A stretch of 64,000 bases of DNA from Microbacterium wangchenii. Its GTDB lineage: Bacteria; Actinomycetota; Actinomycetes; Actinomycetales; Microbacteriaceae. The notes under the pieces are model-generated. The model made no database searches. It was not told the origin of the DNA and was given only the letters and a program-made list of their open reading frames with translations. Shown piece by piece: positions 8,422 to 17,415 of the stretch. Numbering within the stretch: position 1 is the first letter of the stretch; each line of letters begins with the position of its first letter. The stretch covers positions 3,162,001 to 3,226,000 of the forward strand of contig NZ_CP038266.1 of assembly GCF_004564355.1 (NCBI RefSeq), in the 5' to 3' direction. A program made the position numbers and the translations under genes.

Positions 8422-9192
8422 TCAGCGGGCGTCGCGGAGGGCAGCGTGCAGGTCGCGCGCGGTCTGGACGACGAGGGGGCCGAGGCGGCGCTCGTCCGCA
8501 CGGTCCAGGTGCACCACGAGGCCGATCGCGACCGGCGGAAGCCCCTCGACGCGCGGCAGCGCCGCCGCGACGGAGACGTTGCCGAGGGTCATCTCCTCGC
8601 GCGTCGTCGCGAAACCGCGGGCGCGAGCGCGGTCGATGTCGGCGCGCAGCGCCTCCTCGGCGACGACGGAGTGCTGCGTCTCGAGCTCGCGCGGGGCGCG
8701 CAGATACCGCCGCAGCCACGGCTCGTCGCGGGTCGCGAGCAGCGCTTTGCCCACGCCCGTGGTGTGCAGCGGCCCGCGACCGCCGGCGCGGCTGACCACC
8801 GGGATGGAGTTGAGGCCCGTCACGCGCCCCACGAACAGCACGGCGGAGGTCTCCGGCGATGCGCCGTCGAGCACGCCCAGGTGGACGTTCTCGCCGGTGG
8901 CCTCGTACAGCCGGGCCAGATGCGGCAGCGCCGTCTCGCGCAGCCGCAGCGACAGGGGCGAGAGCTCGCCCAGCTCCCACAGACGCGAGCCGATCGCGTA
9001 GGTGGCACCCGGGCCCCGGGCGAGCAGGCCTTCACGGGCGAGGAGGGCGACCCAGCGGTGCAGCGAGGACAGCGGGATGCCGGTGCGGCGGGCCATCTCG
9101 GCGACGGTCAGCGCCGGCTCGTCCTCATCGAAGCACTCCAGCACCTGCAGCATCCGCCCGAGCGCGCCCCGCTCGTCCGGCCTGGACCCCAT
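8422..9192 (-). CDS. IclR-family regulator next to an MFS transporter
   Basis: 256 residues: N-terminal winged helix (LTVAEMARRTGIPLSSLHRW, about 28-47) and C-terminal IclR effector domain. It starts 9 bases after the stop of the MFS gene on the same strand, so the two form a transporter-regulator operon. It is one of three IclR genes within about 7 kb, each tied to a different aromatic-acid gene set, which suggests it senses the transported compound. The ligand is unknown. The ATG at 9192 has a GGTGAAGG site. Confidence 0.88.
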   Translation of the reverse strand: MGSRPDERGALGRMLQVLECFDEDEPALTVAEMARRTGIPLSSLHRWVALLAREGLLARGPGATYAIGSRLWELGELSPLSLRLRETALPHLARLYEATGENVHLGVLDGASPETSAVLFVGRVTGLNSIPVVSRAGGRGPLHTTGVGKALLATRDEPWLRRYLRAPRELETQHSVVAEEALRADIDRARARGFATTREEMTLGNVSVAAALPRVEGLPPVAIGLVVHLDRADERRLGPLVVQTARDLHAALRDAR

Positions 9193-9201
9193 GCCTTCAC
9201 C

Positions 9202-10722
9202 CTAGCGCCGGGATGGCCCCTCCTCCCGGCCGCGGGAGGCCTGCGCCTGCCCGCCGTCGTCGTCGGGCGTGACCTTCCCGTCGGCGCCGGCGACCAGCGA
9301 CAGCGGGTCGGCGATGTCTTCGAGCGACTTGCCGGCCGCGCTGACGCCGAACACCCCCGAGATGACACCGCCGACGATCATCACGACCGATCCGAGCACG
9401 TATCCCCAGAACAGCGGCACGCGGTCGGTGCCGTCGCCGATGAGGGCGCCGTACAGCGCGGGCGCGATGGAGCCGACCAGCTGCCCGATCGAGAACACGT
9501 AGGAGATCACCTGGCTGCGCAGCTCGAGCGGGAAGATCTCGCTGACGGTCAGGTACGCCGCCGACGCGCCCGCGGAGGCGAAGAAGAACGAGGCGCACCA
9601 GAACGCGGTGTGGGTGCCGGCGTTAAGGACGCCCGCGTTGAACAGGAAGGCGCTGACCAGGAGGATCAGCCCCGCCAGCACGTAGGTGCCGAACAGCATC
9701 CGCCGCCGTCCCCACGTGTCGAAGAAGTGGCCCAGGATCAGTGCGCCGGCGAGGTTCCCGACGGCGAAGATGATGAAGTACTGCCCCGCGGAGGCCGGCG
9801 GGGTGTCGTAGAAGTTCTGCAGCACGAGTGCGTACGTGAAGAAGATCGCGTTGTAGAGGAACGACTGGGTGACCATCATCGTCACGCCCACGAGCGTGCG
9901 CCGGGGGTACTTCCGGAACAGCACCTTCGCGATCACCAGGAAGGGCACCTGGCCGTACTCCTTCACGGTGATCGCCTTGGAGTCGTCCACGGGGCTGATG
10001 GTCTTGCCCTCGTTGCGGATGCGCTCCTCGATCCCGTCGACGTTGCGCTCGGCCTCCTCCTCCCGGCCGTGCGTCATCTGCCACCGCGGGCTCTCCGGGA
10101 TGTGGCGGCGCAGCCAGATGATCAGCAGGCCCAGGACCGGGCCGAGGAAGAAGCTGAGACGCCAGCCCACGTCCTGCGGGAGCAGGTCGGTGTTGAGGAA
10201 GAAGATGTTCGCCACGGCGCCGAGGGCCGCCCCGCCCCAGTAGGTGCCGTTGATGGCGATGTCGACGCGACCGCGGTACTTCGAGGGGATGATCTCGTCG
10301 ATCGCGGAGTTGATCGCGGCATACTCGCCGCCGATCCCCGCGCCGGCGACGAACCGCCAGACGTAGAAGAACCACGGGGCGAACGCCAGGCCCGCGATCG
10401 CGCTGCCGGCGAGGTAGACCACGAGGGACAGGATGAACAGCTTCTTGCGGCCGAGCCGGTCGGTCAGCCGCCCGAACACGAGAGCGCCCGTGACCTGCCC
10501 GAGCAGATAGAAGGTGCCGGCCAGACCGACCTCGAAGGCGTCCATCCCCAGCGTCTGGGCGTAGCCGTTCGCCGCGACGATCTGGACCTCCAGGCCGTCC
10601 AGGATCCAGGAGAAGCCCAGGCCCACCACGATCATCCAGTGGAATCGCGACCACGGCAGGCGGTCCATGCGCGCCGGCACGAGCGACCTGACTTCCTTGA
10701 CCTGCACCTTGGACGAGGACAT
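9202..10722 (-). CDS. MFS transporter, SP/MHS-like (putative aromatic-acid uptake)
   Basis: 506 residues with 12 predicted membrane segments. The loop 2-3 motif GRLTDRLGRKK and the PESPRW motif after TM6 place it among sugar-porter or metabolite:H+ symporter-like carriers. An acidic residue in TM1 (LDGLEVQ) is seen in many organic-acid symporters. The charged C-terminus after the last segment is long. The start at 10722 follows AGGAAGGAA. It is co-transcribed with an IclR regulator and lies between pcaIJF and pobA, so uptake of 4-hydroxybenzoate, protocatechuate or a related acid is a reasonable guess from context. Confidence 0.85.
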   Translation of the reverse strand: MSSSKVQVKEVRSLVPARMDRLPWSRFHWMIVVGLGFSWILDGLEVQIVAANGYAQTLGMDAFEVGLAGTFYLLGQVTGALVFGRLTDRLGRKKLFILSLVVYLAGSAIAGLAFAPWFFYVWRFVAGAGIGGEYAAINSAIDEIIPSKYRGRVDIAINGTYWGGAALGAVANIFFLNTDLLPQDVGWRLSFFLGPVLGLLIIWLRRHIPESPRWQMTHGREEEAERNVDGIEERIRNEGKTISPVDDSKAITVKEYGQVPFLVIAKVLFRKYPRRTLVGVTMMVTQSFLYNAIFFTYALVLQNFYDTPPASAGQYFIIFAVGNLAGALILGHFFDTWGRRRMLFGTYVLAGLILLVSAFLFNAGVLNAGTHTAFWCASFFFASAGASAAYLTVSEIFPLELRSQVISYVFSIGQLVGSIAPALYGALIGDGTDRVPLFWGYVLGSVVMIVGGVISGVFGVSAAGKSLEDIADPLSLVAGADGKVTPDDDGGQAQASRGREEGPSRR

Positions 10723-10797
10723 CCGCGTTCCTTCCTGCGGCGGCGGCACCGCCTCCGGGCAACAGTTCTACTCCCGCGGGGGATTCCGCGCTCCGTA

Positions 10798-10827
10798 TTG
10801 ACCTCGGCCGGGGCGGCACGGTAAAAA
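10798..10827 (+). promoter_or_regulatory. Candidate promoter of the IclR gene upstream of pobA
   Basis: TTGACC (10798-10803), 18 bases, then TAAAAA (10822-10827). The GTG start is about 40 bases further on. It sits in the 146-base divergent gap with the MFS gene. Confidence 0.45.
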
Positions 10828-10868
10828 CGCGGCGCGAGCCGCAGCGGGGCGCGTGGCAGGCTGGGCGT

Positions 10869-11654
10869 GTGGCGAACTCCCCCTCGGGCGACTCGATGAC
10901 CGACCGGCTGGTGCGGATCCTCGAGACCTTCACACCCACCCGGACGGTGCAGACCGCCGCGGAGATCGCGCGGCGGGCCGGCCTGCCCGATTCCACCGCC
11001 CACCGCATCGTCGGGGAGCTCGTGGCCACGGGGCTGCTCGAGCGCGACGATGACCGGCGCGTGCGGGTGGGGATGCGCCTGTGGGAACTGGCGACCCGCT
11101 CCTCCCGCGCCCTCCGGCTGCGTCAGGTCGCCCTGCCCTACATGGAGCGCGTCCAGGCCCGCGTCCGCGAGCACACGCAGCTGGCCATCCGGGAGCAGGA
11201 TGAAGCGCTGTTCCTGGAGCGGCTGAGCGACCCCGCCTCCGGCGCGAACGTCACGCGCATCGCCGGACGCCTGCCGCTGCACGCGTCATCGTCAGGGCTC
11301 GTCCTGCTCGCCCACGCCGAGACGGACGTGCAGGAGCGCGTCCTGTCCGCGCCGCTGCGGGCGATGTCACCGCACACCCTCGTCGATCCGGCGACACTGC
11401 GGCGGAAGCTCGCGGAAGTGCGGCGGCTCGGGCATGCCGCCGCACCCGGGTACATCGAGAGCGTGTCCACCGGGGTGGCGGTGCCCATCCGTGAGCGCAC
11501 CGGCGAGGTCGTCGCGGCCCTGTCGGTCGTGCTCCCCCGCGACGCGCCGATCGAGCAGCCGCTCGCCGAGCTGCGCCGCGCGGCTGTGGACATCGAAGTC
11601 GCGCTCGATCCGCCTCCCATTGAACGGGTCTCCGTCCCCGCTGAGCGGCGCTGA
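10869..11654 (+). CDS. IclR-family regulator, likely PobR
   Basis: 261 residues with the IclR winged helix (QTAAEIARRAGLPDSTAHRI, about 30-49) and effector domain. It lies 40 bases upstream of pobA on the same strand and divergent from an MFS carrier. In known systems PobR, an IclR protein, activates pobA in response to 4-hydroxybenzoate; this role is inferred from position. The start is the GTG at 10869. A short GATCCT-CC-AGGATC palindrome (11653-11666) overlaps the stop and precedes pobA. Confidence 0.86.
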   Translation: MANSPSGDSMTDRLVRILETFTPTRTVQTAAEIARRAGLPDSTAHRIVGELVATGLLERDDDRRVRVGMRLWELATRSSRALRLRQVALPYMERVQARVREHTQLAIREQDEALFLERLSDPASGANVTRIAGRLPLHASSSGLVLLAHAETDVQERVLSAPLRAMSPHTLVDPATLRRKLAEVRRLGHAAAPGYIESVSTGVAVPIRERTGEVVAALSVVLPRDAPIEQPLAELRRAAVDIEVALDPPPIERVSVPAERR

Positions 11655-11694
11655 TCCTCCAGGATCGGGGAGTACGTCCGTCGAAGGAGACCCC

Positions 11695-12870
11695 ATGACC
11701 ACCTCCGTCCGCACCCGTGTGGCCATCATCGGCGCCGGCCCCGCCGGGCTGCTGCTCTCGCACCTGCTGGCAGACGCCGGCATCGATTCGGTCGTGATCG
11801 ATTCGCGCACCCGCGCGGAGATCGAGACGACGATCCGTGCCGGGATCCTCGAGCAGGGCACCGTCGAGGTGCTGGAGGCCACCGGCGCCTCCGAGCGCGT
11901 CCGCAGCGCGGGCAACCGCCATGACGGCATCGAGCTGCGCTTCGCCGGCGAGGGGCACCGGATCGACTTCGCCGGCCTGGTCGGGCGAGGGGTGTGGCTG
12001 TACCCGCAGCACGAGGTGCTCAAGGACCTCATCGCGGCGCGTCTGGCGGGCGGGCAGGATCTGCGCTTCGGCGTGAGCGCGCAGCGCGTCGAGGGCGCCG
12101 ACACCGACCGTCCCCGGGTCATCGCGACCGACGCGGATGGCGCGCCGCTGGAGATCGAGGCCGACTTCGTCGTCGGCGCCGACGGCTCACGCAGCGTCGC
12201 CCGCGAGGCGGTCACGGGCTCGAGCACCGGCGGATACTTCCGCGAGTACCCGTTCGCGTGGTTCGGCATCCTGTGCGAGGCCCCGCCCAGCGCCGAGGAG
12301 CTCATCTACAGCAACTCCCCCGACGGTTTCGCGCTCATCAGCCAGCGGAGCGCGACGATCCAGCGCATGTACTTCCAGTGCGATCCGGAGACCGACCCCA
12401 CCGCCTTCAGCGAGGCGGAGCTGTGGGATGCGCTGCAGACCCGGGTTCCGGGCACGACCCTGCGGGAGGGCCCCATCTTCCAGCGCGACGTGCTGCGGTT
12501 CCGCAGCTTCGTGGCGCACGAACTGCGCCGGGGCAGGGTGGCCCTCGTCGGAGACGCCGCGCACACCGTCCCCCCGACCGGCGCGAAGGGCATGAACCTC
12601 GCCGTCGCGGACGTGCTGGTCCTCGAGCGCGCGCTGCGCGCGCTGCTCCAGGAGGGCGACGAGCGGCTCGTTGACGCGTACGCCCAGACGGCCCTCCGGC
12701 GCATCTGGAAGGCGCAGCACTTCTCGTGGTGGATGACCAACATGCTGCACGTCGCCCCCGACGCATCCGAGTTCGATCGACTGCGCCAGGTGGGCGAGCT
12801 GCGCAGCGTCGTCGAGTCCGAGCACGGGCGGGCGTATCTGGCTGAGGCCTACACCGGCTGGCCGCTCTGA
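11695..12870 (+). CDS. pobA: 4-hydroxybenzoate 3-monooxygenase
   Basis: 391 residues, matching PobA (about 394). A Rossmann FAD motif IIGAGPAGLL (about residues 11-20) opens the protein and the second FAD motif GDAAHTVPPTGAKGMN lies near residue 286. The group A flavoprotein uses NAD(P)H and O2 to convert 4-hydroxybenzoate to protocatechuate, the entry to the beta-ketoadipate pathway whose last steps (pcaIJF) are 4 kb away. The ATG at 11695 has a GAAGGAGA site. Regulation by the adjacent upstream IclR protein is likely. Confidence 0.95.
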   Translation: MTTSVRTRVAIIGAGPAGLLLSHLLADAGIDSVVIDSRTRAEIETTIRAGILEQGTVEVLEATGASERVRSAGNRHDGIELRFAGEGHRIDFAGLVGRGVWLYPQHEVLKDLIAARLAGGQDLRFGVSAQRVEGADTDRPRVIATDADGAPLEIEADFVVGADGSRSVAREAVTGSSTGGYFREYPFAWFGILCEAPPSAEELIYSNSPDGFALISQRSATIQRMYFQCDPETDPTAFSEAELWDALQTRVPGTTLREGPIFQRDVLRFRSFVAHELRRGRVALVGDAAHTVPPTGAKGMNLAVADVLVLERALRALLQEGDERLVDAYAQTALRRIWKAQHFSWWMTNMLHVAPDASEFDRLRQVGELRSVVESEHGRAYLAEAYTGWPL

Positions 12871-12938
12871 CGCGCGCGCGGGGCCGGCGGTGATCGGCAG
12901 CCACGGCGCGGCGACTTGCATCATGACGGCGGAGCGAC

Positions 12939-12952
12939 TGCAATATATTGCA
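12939..12952. promoter_or_regulatory. 14-bp palindrome at the GntR start codon
   Basis: TGCAATATATTGCA is a perfect palindrome whose last base is the A of the GntR ATG at 12952. An upstream TTGCAT (12916-12921) could be the -35 and the AT-rich palindrome the -10 region, which would give a leaderless or near-leaderless transcript. Autoregulation by the GntR protein is inferred. Confidence 0.55.
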
Positions 12953-13617
12953 TGCCGATTCCCCCTGACGTCCCCGCGCTCGACCGCATGCTCCTCCGGG
13001 ACGACGTCTACGGACGGCTGCGCGACGCCATCGTCGACGGCACGTTCGCGCCGGGCGAGCAGCTGAAGGACGGGGAGCTCGCGGCATGGCTGGGCGTGAG
13101 CCGCACCCCCGTGCGGGAGGCTTTGCTGCGTCTGGCGGCCAGTGGTCTCGTGGTGACGCAGCCGGGGCGTTCCACGACGGTCAGCACCATCGACGACGAC
13201 ACCGTCCGCGAGGCGCGCGATGTCGTCGCCGCGATGCACGAGCTCTCCGTCCGCGAGGGCGTGTCACAGCTGGAGGCGGACGACATCGAGCGGATGCGCG
13301 CGGCGAACCGGCGCTTCGCGGAAGCACTGGAAGCCGGCGACACCGACGCAGCGCTGCGCGCCGACGACGAGCTGCACGCCGTCGTGATCGCCGCGGCGCA
13401 CAATCGGGCGCTGGCCGCCGTGCTGGAGCTGTTCCACCCCGTCGTCCGGCGAGCCGAGCGACTGCGGTTCGGCTCGGACGACGGGCACGCGTCGATCGAG
13501 CGGCACGAACGCTTCATCGCCCTGTGCGCCGCCGGCGACACCGAAGCCGCCGCCCGGCTGACGTACGAGACGTGGCACAGCCTCGCCGCGGCGGCCGCCT
13601 CCGGCTCCGCCGCCTGA
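12952..13617 (+). CDS. GntR-family regulator, FCD (FadR) subfamily
   Basis: 221 residues from the ATG at 12952. The winged helix carries the hallmark LGVSRTPVREALLRLAASGL (about 45-64), followed by an all-helical FCD effector domain with metal-ligand-like residues (DDELH, about 139-143, and two later His). No ribosome site precedes the ATG; a perfect palindrome overlaps it instead. It follows pobA with an 81-base gap and converges on a MarR gene. The target is not evident; FCD proteins usually sense organic acids. Confidence 0.87.
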   Translation: MPIPPDVPALDRMLLRDDVYGRLRDAIVDGTFAPGEQLKDGELAAWLGVSRTPVREALLRLAASGLVVTQPGRSTTVSTIDDDTVREARDVVAAMHELSVREGVSQLEADDIERMRAANRRFAEALEAGDTDAALRADDELHAVVIAAAHNRALAAVLELFHPVVRRAERLRFGSDDGHASIERHERFIALCAAGDTEAAARLTYETWHSLAAAAASGSAA

Positions 13618-13633
13618 AGCGGCAGGCCGCCGG

Positions 13634-14083
13634 TCAGGACTCGGCGCGCAGGATCCGGTTCAGCGCCTGCAGGGCGTCCAGGGCGTTGTCGAGCATGTCC
13701 TGATGCTCCGGGGTGAGCCGGTCGAACGCGGCGGCGAGCCCCTCGGTCCAGGCATCGGTGATCGCCCGATGCTCGGATGCGCCGCGGTCGGTGGCGAAGA
13801 TGCGGACGATGCGGCCGTCGGAGGGGTCGGTCTCTTTCACCACGAAGCCGCGCTGCTGGAGGAGGCGGACCGCCGTGCTGACATTGGGCTGCTGCAGCCC
13901 GAGCGCGGCGGCCAGTTCGCCGATCGTCGCCCCCGGGCCATCCAGCACCTGCTTGAGCAGCGCGATCTCGCTCGTGGGCAGCGGACCGACCCCCGCCCGG
14001 CCCGGGGCGCGACGGTGGATCGTCCACGCGAGCTCCCGCAGCGTGACCCTGAGCTGCGCGCGCGGGGTGAGCGACTCCGGCAT
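13634..14083 (-). CDS. MarR-family regulator
   Basis: 149 residues with the MarR winged helix: ATIGELAAALGLQQPNVSTAV (helix-turn-helix, about 52-72) and the wing PSDGRIVRIFATDRG. MarR dimers commonly respond to phenolic or CoA-linked aromatics, which fits a gene just beyond paaG. The ATG at 14083 has no clear ribosome site, but TACTGT (14090-14095) lies 6 bases before it, the TANNNT-N6-ATG layout of leaderless actinobacterial mRNAs. It is separated from paaG by 53 bases. Its targets are unknown. Confidence 0.86.
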   Translation of the reverse strand: MPESLTPRAQLRVTLRELAWTIHRRAPGRAGVGPLPTSEIALLKQVLDGPGATIGELAAALGLQQPNVSTAVRLLQQRGFVVKETDPSDGRIVRIFATDRGASEHRAITDAWTEGLAAAFDRLTPEHQDMLDNALDALQALNRILRAES

Positions 14084-14136
14084 GCATCGACAGTAGTCCC
14101 TGCCCACCCCCATGCGGCGCTCCGGCATGTGCTCGC

Positions 14137-14907
14137 TCACCGCCCGGTGAAATCCGGTCGCCTCTTCTCCTGGAACGCGGCGAAGCCCTCCCGGTAGTCG
14201 GCGGTGTCGCGCAGAGCCTCCTGCGCGAGGTTCTCCGCCGCCACGGTCTCCCACAGCCCCGCCCGGTCTTCGCGGAGGAGCGCGATGATGCGCTTGCTCT
14301 CCACGAACGCGGCGGTGGGGCCGGATGCGGCGGCCAACGCGGCCGCGGAGACGGCTTCGTGCACCTCGGCGGCCGGCACGCTGCGCGAGAACAGACCGAG
14401 CCGGACCGCCTCCTCGCCGGAGAGCAGGCCGCCCGAGTAGATGAGGTCGAGCGTGCGGTGTGCCCCGAGCCGCTCGTAGAACAGCGCGTGGCCGCCGGAG
14501 TCGAGCGTCGCACCCAGAGCCGCGAACGGCGATCCGACTTTGGCGGTGTCGGCGACATAGACCACGTCGGTGGCGATGAGCAGGCCCAGGCCCACCCCGA
14601 GGCACGCCCCGTGGGCGGCGGCGAACGTGGGCGCGGGAAAGCGGGCCATCCGTTTCAGCAGCGGCGTGAGAAGCCCCGCGAGGTAGCCGCGCACGTCGTC
14701 GGTGGCCGGGTCGACGCCGGAGATGTCCCGTCCGGCGCAGAACGCCCGCCCCTCCCCGCGCAGCACGAGCGCACGCACACCGGCCGCCTCGGCGTCGGCG
14801 TACGCGGTGTCGAGGCTGCGCAGGGCCGCCTCGTCGAGCGCGTTGAGCTTGGCCGGATTGTTCAGCACCACGTGCGCGACATCACCGTCGATGCGCAGTT
14901 CGATCAT
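14137..14907 (-). CDS. paaG: 2-(1,2-epoxy-1,2-dihydrophenyl)acetyl-CoA isomerase
   Basis: 256 residues, crotonase fold. The oxyanion-hole segments are FCAGRDISG and ACLGVGLGL. A catalytic Asp lies in LDSGG, aligning with the PaaG Asp in PDCGG, and the C-terminus ADYREGFAAFQEKRRPDFTGR closely follows PaaG rather than PaaF. PaaG isomerises the ring epoxide to the oxepin and also acts in later double-bond shifts. It follows paaABCDE by 8 bases on the same strand. A general enoyl-CoA hydratase is the alternative. Confidence 0.83.
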   Translation of the reverse strand: MIELRIDGDVAHVVLNNPAKLNALDEAALRSLDTAYADAEAAGVRALVLRGEGRAFCAGRDISGVDPATDDVRGYLAGLLTPLLKRMARFPAPTFAAAHGACLGVGLGLLIATDVVYVADTAKVGSPFAALGATLDSGGHALFYERLGAHRTLDLIYSGGLLSGEEAVRLGLFSRSVPAAEVHEAVSAAALAAASGPTAAFVESKRIIALLREDRAGLWETVAAENLAQEALRDTADYREGFAAFQEKRRPDFTGR

Positions 14908-14915
14908 CGTCGGCC

Positions 14916-16085
14916 TCAGTTGTCGTAGTCGACCGCGACGCGGTCGGTGGTGGGATGCGACTGGCACGTGAGCACGTAGCCGCGCTCGATCTCGTCGGGC
15001 TCGAGGGCGTAGTTCTCCGTCATCGCGACCGAACCGGTCACGACGCGGGCCCGGCACGTCCCGCACACCCCGCCCGCGCACGCGAAGGGCGTGTCGGGGC
15101 GCACGCGCAGCGCCGCATCCAGGATCGATTCGCGGGCGCTCACGGGCGACTGGACGCTCGCCGATTGACCGTCCAGCGTGAATTCGATCGTGCGCACCGG
15201 TTCGTCCGCGCGCACCTGCACCGGTCGCCGCGGACCCGCGGGCGCGCCCCCCTCCCCTGTCGTGAACAGCTCGTATCGCACGTGCGCCCGATCCACGCCG
15301 ACGGCGGCGAGGGTGTCACGGCACAGCTGAACGAGCTCGAACGGTCCGCACAGGAACCACTCGTCGATCGTCTGCGGCGGGATGAGGCCGTCGAGGATGC
15401 GGCGGAGCCGCTCTTCGTCGAGGCGCCCCGACAGCACGGGGGCCGCGCGCTGCTCGCGCGAGAGGACGTGGTGCAGCGCGAACCGGGTCGGATAGCGGTC
15501 CTTCAGGTCCGCCAGCTCGTCGAGGAACATGACATCCAGGGTCGAGCGGTTGGTGTAGACCAGCGTGAAGCGTGAGGTTCCCGAGCGGGCGAGCACGGTG
15601 GTCGCCAGCGCCATGACCGGGGTGATGCCCGAGCCCGCGGCGACGCCGGCGACGTGGGCGCCGTCCAGGTCGGCGAGCGTCGTGGTGAACGTCCCCTGCG
15701 GGCTCATGACGTCGATCTCGTCGCCGGGATGCAGCCCGGTCTGCGCCCACGCGGAGAACCAGCCCCCGGAGTTGCGTTTGATCGCCACGCTCACCGAGCC
15801 CGGCGCGGGTGGCCGGCACAGCGAGTACGAGCGGCGCACCTCGTGTCCGTCCAGCCGTGCCCGCAGGGCGACGTACTGTCCGGGAAGGTAGTCGTACTCC
15901 GCGGCCAGGTCGTCGGGGACGGTGAAGGTGACCTCGACGGAGTCCGCCGTCAGCGCGCGCACTTCCGCGACGCGCAGCGGGTGGAAGCGCGCACGGGGAC
16001 GCCCGCGGTCGGCACCGCCCACGGCGGTGTGGAGGAGGGCGTCGGCGACCGCCTCGGTGCGGGCGACGGGAGGCGGGGGGGCCAT
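14916..16085 (-). CDS. paaE: Phenylacetyl-CoA epoxidase reductase
   Basis: 389 residues with three modules in order: ferredoxin-reductase FAD domain (RRSYSLCRPP, about residue 105), NAD(P)H-binding domain (GSGITPVMAL), and a C-terminal plant-type 2Fe-2S ferredoxin with CAGGVCGTC and a distal Cys in LTCQS. It passes electrons from NADPH to the PaaABC(D) diiron monooxygenase. The ATG at 16085 overlaps the paaD stop by one base (TGATG). The first 35 residues are a low-complexity extension. Confidence 0.94.
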   Translation of the reverse strand: MAPPPPVARTEAVADALLHTAVGGADRGRPRARFHPLRVAEVRALTADSVEVTFTVPDDLAAEYDYLPGQYVALRARLDGHEVRRSYSLCRPPAPGSVSVAIKRNSGGWFSAWAQTGLHPGDEIDVMSPQGTFTTTLADLDGAHVAGVAAGSGITPVMALATTVLARSGTSRFTLVYTNRSTLDVMFLDELADLKDRYPTRFALHHVLSREQRAAPVLSGRLDEERLRRILDGLIPPQTIDEWFLCGPFELVQLCRDTLAAVGVDRAHVRYELFTTGEGGAPAGPRRPVQVRADEPVRTIEFTLDGQSASVQSPVSARESILDAALRVRPDTPFACAGGVCGTCRARVVTGSVAMTENYALEPDEIERGYVLTCQSHPTTDRVAVDYDN

Positions 16086-16570
16086 CAGTGCACCTTGAAG
16101 AAGTCGAAGGGCTCCAGGCACGCCCGGCATTCGTAGAGGGCCTTGCACGAGGTGGAGCCGAAGCGCGTGACCTCGCGCGTGTTCAGCGAACCGCAGCGCG
16201 GGCACTTCACGCCCAGCTGCAGCCGCACCGGCCCCCGGGCGGCGGCACGCCCGGTGGGCGGGGCGATGCCGTACTCGGTGAGCTTCCGCTTGCCAGCATC
16301 GCTCATCCAGTCCGTCGTCCACGCCGGCGCCAGCACGAGGTCGACCTCGACCCGGTCGTACCCTTCGGCCGAGAAGGCGAGGGCGAGGTCCTGCCGGATC
16401 GTGTCCATCGCGGGGCATCCCGAATACGTGGGGGTGATCGTCACCACGACGCCGTCGTCCCGCTCGCGCACGTCGCGCAGGATGCCGAGGTCTTCGATCG
16501 TGAGCACCGGCACCTCCGGGTCGCACACCCGGGCGGCGATGTCCCAGGCCCGGCTGCGCGCGGTCACCAT
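16085..16570 (-). CDS. paaD: Phenylacetyl-CoA epoxidase assembly subunit PaaD
   Basis: 161 residues. The N-terminal half is a MIP18/DUF59 domain with the TYSGCPAMD motif; the C-terminal half has paired cysteines CPRCGS and CRAC that would bind zinc. PaaD is needed for activity of the epoxidase, probably in Fe or Fe-S maturation. The start at 16570 overlaps the end of paaC by 7 bases, so the two are coupled. Confidence 0.93.
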   Translation of the reverse strand: MVTARSRAWDIAARVCDPEVPVLTIEDLGILRDVRERDDGVVVTITPTYSGCPAMDTIRQDLALAFSAEGYDRVEVDLVLAPAWTTDWMSDAGKRKLTEYGIAPPTGRAAARGPVRLQLGVKCPRCGSLNTREVTRFGSTSCKALYECRACLEPFDFFKVH

Positions 16571-17415
16571 GTCGCCCCCGGATGCTGACGGGCGAGCACC
16601 TGCATCTCGGCGAGCAGGGGACCCAGCGTGGCGAAGTGCGCGCCGTCGCGCCCGCCGGCCCTCGACGGCTGCACCGACGGCACGTCGAGTCCGGCCTCCG
16701 CGAGGACGGCGGCGATGACGTCGTCGAACCCCGGACGCAGCGCGGAGGGCCGCGGCGCGACGCCCTCGAGCCGCTCGAGGAGGTCGTCGTCACGGAAGAG
16801 CTCGTCCACGTAGGGCCACATGTCGGTCAGCGCCGCGATCATGCGTCGCCGCGATTCGTCGGTTCCGCCGGCCAGCCGCAGCGTCCACGTCACGGCATGG
16901 TCGCGGTGGTAGTCGACCTCCTTGACGGCCTTCGCCGCGATCGCGGCGAGCGACGGGTCCGCCGACCCGCTGAGGGCCGTGTAGAGCTCGAACATGTAAC
17001 CGGCGGCGACCAACTGGCGCGCGATCGTGTGCGCGAAGTCCCCGTTGGGCTGCTCCACGAGCCACGAACTGCGGAACTCCGGCTCGTCGCGCCAGTACGC
17101 CAGGTCGTCCTCGGAGCGGCCGTCCGCGGTGCCGGCGTAGCGCAGCAGCGAGCGGGCGTGCCCGAGCAGGTCGAGGGCGATGTTCGCCAGCGCGACGTCC
17201 TCCTCCAGCTCGGGGGCATGGGCGACCCAGGCGCTGAGCTGCTGAGAGAGGATGAGGGCGTCATCGCCGAGGCGGAGGGCGTACTCGGCCACGTCCGCCG
17301 ACGCGGCGCGGCCATCTTCCCCGGCCAGTTCGGCCGAGAGCTCGATCTCGTCGACGGTGACCTCGCCGTGCACGTCGGCCTCGACCGGATGCTGCGGCTG
17401 TCCGGGGGCGCTCAC
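16564..17415 (-). CDS. paaC: Phenylacetyl-CoA epoxidase structural subunit PaaC
   Basis: 283 residues, ferritin-like helical protein. The segments DDALILSQQLSAWVAHAPE, and KEVDYHRDHAVTW are typical of PaaC, which resembles PaaA but does not hold the active diiron site; it forms the heterodimer core with PaaA. The start is GTG at 17415, overlapping the paaB stop as GTGA. The acidic N-terminal 30 residues are longer than in E. coli PaaC. Confidence 0.93.
   Translation of the reverse strand: MSAPGQPQHPVEADVHGEVTVDEIELSAELAGEDGRAASADVAEYALRLGDDALILSQQLSAWVAHAPELEEDVALANIALDLLGHARSLLRYAGTADGRSEDDLAYWRDEPEFRSSWLVEQPNGDFAHTIARQLVAAGYMFELYTALSGSADPSLAAIAAKAVKEVDYHRDHAVTWTLRLAGGTDESRRRMIAALTDMWPYVDELFRDDDLLERLEGVAPRPSALRPGFDDVIAAVLAEAGLDVPSVQPSRAGGRDGAHFATLGPLLAEMQVLARQHPGATW

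Noticed and set aside
11653..11666. PobR operator GATCCT-CC-AGGATC
   Set aside because: It overlaps the stop codon of the IclR gene, is not placed at a promoter, and has no second copy; noted only in the gene entry.
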